Shown here in pieces: positions 59,770 through 64,000 of a stretch of 64,000 nucleotides of DNA. The position numbers were made by a program, and so were the translations under genes. The stretch covers positions 50,001-114,000 of the forward strand of contig BROG01000642.1 in NCBI GenBank assembly GCA_030159075.1, given 5' to 3'. The DNA comes from Atrina japonica (lineage: Eukaryota > Mollusca > Bivalvia > Pterioida > Pinnidae). Numbering within the stretch: position 1 is the first letter of the stretch; each line of letters starts with the position of its first letter. The notes below the pieces were generated by a model, which was given only the letters and a program-made list of their open reading frames with translations, did no database searches and was not told the DNA's origin.

Positions 59770-61950
59770 TATCAGCAAGCGCAGTGATTGTACGTGTCAT
59801 TCCAAATACACGGTACTACACGACTCTTTGATGTAAAATAATAATCAGTCGATTTAATTCATTTTTTCTAAAACTGCAAATATCACGTCTTTGATGTCTC
59901 GAAATTTAGCTTGACTGGCGTATGCGATTTTTTTATATGCAATATTGATTGACGATTGCTCATACACCAGTTAATGTTGTTTTTTTTTTAATTAGATACA
60001 TGCATAGAGTATGCATCTCGGTGACAATTAGTACCATAGAAGTTCTTGCGCATGTTCCATGAACTAAGTGCTACAAAAAAAAGTCTCAGAAGTAAAATTA
60101 GAAATATATTTGATTTTATCAGTTGATTTTGTTTAAAAATAACAAATTGAATATTTTACATGACGATATTTAATTTGCATTTAAACTTTGATTTTTTTCT
60201 TTTATATATTATACTTCTTATGAGCCATTCTCTGTAAGCATAAATTTTTTTTAATAGGGTCGGACAGTCAAGATCATGAATTTCAATGAAACATGATACT
60301 TTATACTTGTATGTCAACCTTATTTAAAATTTGGTGTCAGATTGGTACCCTGAGCTGACGTAGCCATGGTAACCATATGTCGCCATATATGGGCTCCAGA
60401 AAGGTTATTCAAACTGTGAATTTACCTTTATCTTGGCATGTCAAACATAAGACATACTAATCTGATGTCTTAATATTTATTTGTCAGTGCTCTAATCATA
60501 TGATAAAAATATACAAAATTAACCAAAAAAGTGCTATCACATTTTTCTGGTTATGCAAAAAACTCGATCTCGGTATTTCTTCATATAATGCATAAAAAAC
60601 CTTACATCATAAAGTTTAAAATAAAATGGAATTGTTATTTATCTTTAACCAAATAAATGCGTTCCCATGACAATATAAAATGAAAATATCTCAAAAATAT
60701 CATATTTATTTCACAAAATTGAATGAGATAAATATCAAATGAAGATTTTGTTAACTATAACAACCATTCATTTTACCATTTGAAAAAAAATTAACATTAA
60801 AAAATTGGGTATTTTTGCATATTTTGAAAAGAATCATTTGGTAAGAATAATCAATGAAGAATCAAACTTGTAAATTCAACCAACTATGCAATATTTTTGG
60901 TTTTCACAAAATAAATTACATAACTGGTTACCTTGGCAACCGATATTTTTAACAAAGATATTTTAAAACGGATATATGATATTCACACATGTTTTACTAA
61001 ACACAATCTTTGTTATCATGTAAACCCCTAAAAGGCTGTAGTGATACCGAAAACCTGTTAACAAGAGGCTAACTTTATATGTCACTGTTATTATATATAA
61101 TTTCAATACGTTTGAAAAGATAAATTATAAAGTCCTTGAGCAAGATAAATCCCCATGTCGCTTAAAATATTTATTTATTACACTCGTTGAATGCTTATCT
61201 AAGAGTTGTCTTTCTTGCAATGAATTGATCAGACTGAAATATTCTAGTATATATATATGAAAAATTAAAGTCACCTTTTCCAAATGCAAAATAAAAGAGG
61301 TAACATTGACACCGCCATATATAATGTACCATACAATGTACTTGAAATATAAGTGGAATATTTACTTTTCACAAAGGACGAGTTTCTTGATCATAAATAG
61401 ATGAATTTTAAAATCTTGTCGGAAAGGGTAAATTTTTCTACATGGTATCTTTATGGCATCTAATGATTGCACAAAAATACCAAGAAAATTCAACTAAATA
61501 ATTAAAAAAATAAAAGTATGTTGCTACAGAAAGTGATAAAATATTAGGAAACTTTTTCATACTTGGTTTTTATTCCGAATTATATCAAAGTAATATTTCA
61601 CAATGCAGATAATATTAAAATTGAGCGACAAGATTTGTGATCTTATATAAAGTTCGTTTTCATACTTGACACGTGACACTTGGCACTGTAAAACTTAAGT
61701 CTAAAAAATGTTCTCAACTCTGGCTAATCCTAAAATTTGATTGGCTGAACAAGTTGAGAATATTCTCAGAGTTACATTTTGTGGTCCTTGTCACCAAATC
61801 CTACATCCAAATTTCCCAAAGATTCGTGTTTGTTAAATTATAACGATATTTCAATTTGTATAATGCAATTTATGACTTTTGATGAGGATGAGACTATCAC
61901 GACCCGAAGGAAGTGATATTCACCTAGGCCGAAGGAGACCCTCAGATTGG
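59770..61950. other. Intergenic, no supported feature
   Basis: AT-rich; no domain, RNA gene or known repeat recognised on either strand. Confidence 0.5.
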
Positions 61951-61959
61951 ACAACCAGG

Positions 61960-62015
61960 CCAGGTGCCCGGAAGGAGTGAGCATCCCCTGCCAGCATGTC
62001 ACACCCATCGCAAAT
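61960..62015 (-). mobile_element. Decayed Penelope-like tail (T9)
   Basis: GGCCAGGTGCCCGGAAGGAG, TGAGCATCCCCTGCC and ATGTCACACCC match the centre of the tail; the rest is gone or too changed. Confidence 0.5.
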
Positions 62016-62200
62016 ATCCTATGAAAACACCTCGAGTTCGGTGAAAAGATCAAATAGTTTTATCAACATATTAAACTAGTTTGGGTTCGGGAGAGAAGGA
62101 AAGTGAAATGGAATTCTATAACACGTTTGTTCTAACAGAACTAACTTTTCTCAAGCAATGAATAAGAAATTCAGTTAACACTGGATCCATAAATATATGC

Positions 62201-62369
<169 letters not shown>

Positions 62370-62790
62370 GTTGTTTTCAACTTATCGATGTACTTTTAGT
62401 ACTTTGAAGATGTGAAACAGGACATCGCGTCCGTTCTCTTTGTACAGATCATAAAGAATGGAAAGAATTTCCGCAAGATTGTTAGTCATGATTTACTGTG
62501 TGATAACACTTTAAACTTTTAAACTCCACTTTTGTCGAGACAAAAAGGAGAAATTTAGATAGATGTAGATTTTGTGTTTAGTACCCTGTAAAATTCTTAA
62601 GAATGTGAAACATTTATAATGCCCAGTGTTGTATTTAATCACCAACTTGCAATTCTTTACTTCGATAGTCAGTCGTCGTGTGCAGATCAAATATTTTAAT
62701 ATTCATAAAGTGGTCACTACTTCTATATAAAGTTGACTTAAAAGATATATATGTTGTATTATATATCATAGATTTAATTTTGTGCCCTTT

Positions 62791-62935
62791 CCGGGGCTCG
62801 TTTTACGAAAGGTTCAAAGTCCTAAATCCTAATTTTAGTCCTAACTACCATGGCAACGCATCGCTGATTGGTCAGTTCCATGACAATTAGGACCAAGACG
62901 TAGGCTTAAGGACTTTTTGTAAAACGAGACCCAGG
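62791..62935. mobile_element. 145-bp inverted-repeat MITE
   Basis: Left end CCGGGGCTCGTTTTACGAAA; right end TTGTAAAACGAGACCCAGG, the inverse with one extra base. Inner arms CTAAATCCTAATTTTAGTCC and AATTAGGACCAAGACGTAGG also pair. Confidence 0.75.
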
Positions 62936-63008
62936 CACCTATCTGTCCAACCTGAAAAATCCTCCTATATATTTTATTGAATGCAAATATCAACTTATTT
63001 TGTATAAT

Positions 63009-63237
63009 GTATACCTGGATATTTTCACCCCTGGTTATTTTCGCCCTTTTACATTATAAAACATTTACCCGGTCTTAATTTCACCTTAAACCACAATAGT
63101 CTAACGGAGGACATATATGTCCATGCTTCAATAATCCAGCTTGACAATTTTGCTCGGCTTTCATTTTAACTTTACCTTCTTATCTAAGGGCGAAAATAAC
63201 GGAAAAAACACTGGTCAGCGAACATTTCGAGGTATAC
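63009..63237. mobile_element. Probable MITE, 229 bp
   Basis: Ends GTATACCTGGATATTTTC and GAACATTTCGAGGTATAC pair inversely in 15 of 18 positions; TTATTTTCGCCCTT near the left pairs with AAGGGCGAAAATAA near the right. Confidence 0.6.
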
Positions 63238-63239
63238 AC

Positions 63240-64000
63240 CATCGATTGACAACAATTATTGCATTTAGATGCGACTCTAGATTTAGATTCAGGTCTGAGG
63301 GAACAAAGAAGGGCTAAGATGGAAATTCAAATTAATCTCTTAATTTTATAAAGCAACCATAAGGAAACATTATATCTACGATAAGATTTAGAAATATCAT
63401 TAAGATGCTCAGTTTTCAATTTTGGATCCAAATTTAGAAGGTGCAAAATAGTCAATTTGTTCAAATTCAGTAAAAACTCGTCGTGGAATCTTTGTTTACA
63501 TGATCAGCAAAGACCAGAAAATATCTTTTTAAACATCTTTATGTGAGTATACCTGTCGTGAATTGATTTGAAAATGTGTAATAACATGTTTAAGAATGAA
63601 AATAAATGATTTTGGAAATAAGGCTGTAGAAGCCATCGTGGAAACAAAAAATATATTTACCAACTTTTAAATTTTAATGATGTCGAAACATCTCTGAACA
63701 GATATAACAGAATATTTAATATTTATCAATTTTAAATTTATCTTAACAGTATTAATACCGTTATTGAAAATCTTGAAATATATAATTAACTTTAAAGATT
63801 CTTAAATAACATAAATACATGTTTTATTGGTAGTATCGATTCAATATTATATTTATAAAAAGTGAAGTATTATTTATAATTTATTCCACTCTTGGTATTA
63901 CCCCTGATGTATAAAAAATTGGTAATATGATTATTACATTGTAAATCTTGTTATAGACCCCTGATATAAAAATAATAACATGAATATTATATTTTAACTC
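63240..64000. other. Intergenic, no supported feature
   Basis: AT-rich sequence without recognised features up to the window edge. Confidence 0.5.

Overview
The window looks like nuclear DNA of an invertebrate, most likely a bivalve mollusc. It is AT-rich, has long dinucleotide microsatellites, genes split by GT-AG introns, tRNA-headed SINEs, Penelope-type retroelements and many short inverted-repeat elements. The bivalve assignment is inference from the style of the repeats; no species marker is present. Most of the sequence is transposon debris, and most short open frames are repeats or microsatellites read as protein.

Three host loci can be reconstructed exon by exon. (1) On the + strand, 1589-6828, a complete four-exon gene encodes a 117-residue secreted cysteine-rich peptide with the spacing of the prokineticin/AVIT (astakine-like) colipase fold. 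(2) On the + strand, 17397-30076, a complete ten-exon gene encodes a 478-residue SLC17-type (sialin / vesicular glutamate transporter family) membrane transporter. (3) On the - strand, 59660 down to 47499, a paralogue of the first gene is present: exons 1-3 are clear, exon 4 was not found. A decayed copy of the peptide gene's exon 2, with stop codons, lies at 34431-34590. The two intact peptide genes share a TATA-like upstream block about 97 bases before the ATG, so the locus is a small family with an SLC17 gene between its members.

Layout: 1-7.1 kb peptide gene 1 and its repeats; 7.9-9.7 kb decayed pogo/Tigger-type transposase (-); 9.8-12.1 kb the longest Penelope-like retroelement copy; 12.9-17 kb SINE, hairpin and MITE debris; 17.4-30.5 kb the SLC17 gene with repeat-filled introns; 30.8-37.7 kb a dense nest of SINE, retroelement and terminal-inverted-repeat elements plus the pseudo-exon; 37.7-44.1 kb mostly featureless sequence with a Tc1-like fragment and fold-back arrays; 45.3-47.2 kb a second long retroelement copy; 47.5-59.7 kb peptide gene 2 (-), whose introns hold a decayed LINE, MITEs and local duplications; 59.8-64 kb mostly featureless with a microsatellite and two small MITEs.

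Two structural points stand out. Intron 2 of the SLC17 gene carries a 47-bp tandem array in which each unit copies the intron/exon junction of exon 3, and a decoy splice there would run quickly into a stop. A roughly 200-bp tail of the Penelope-like element occurs about thirteen times, several copies starting at the same place, as if the tail moves as a short element of its own.
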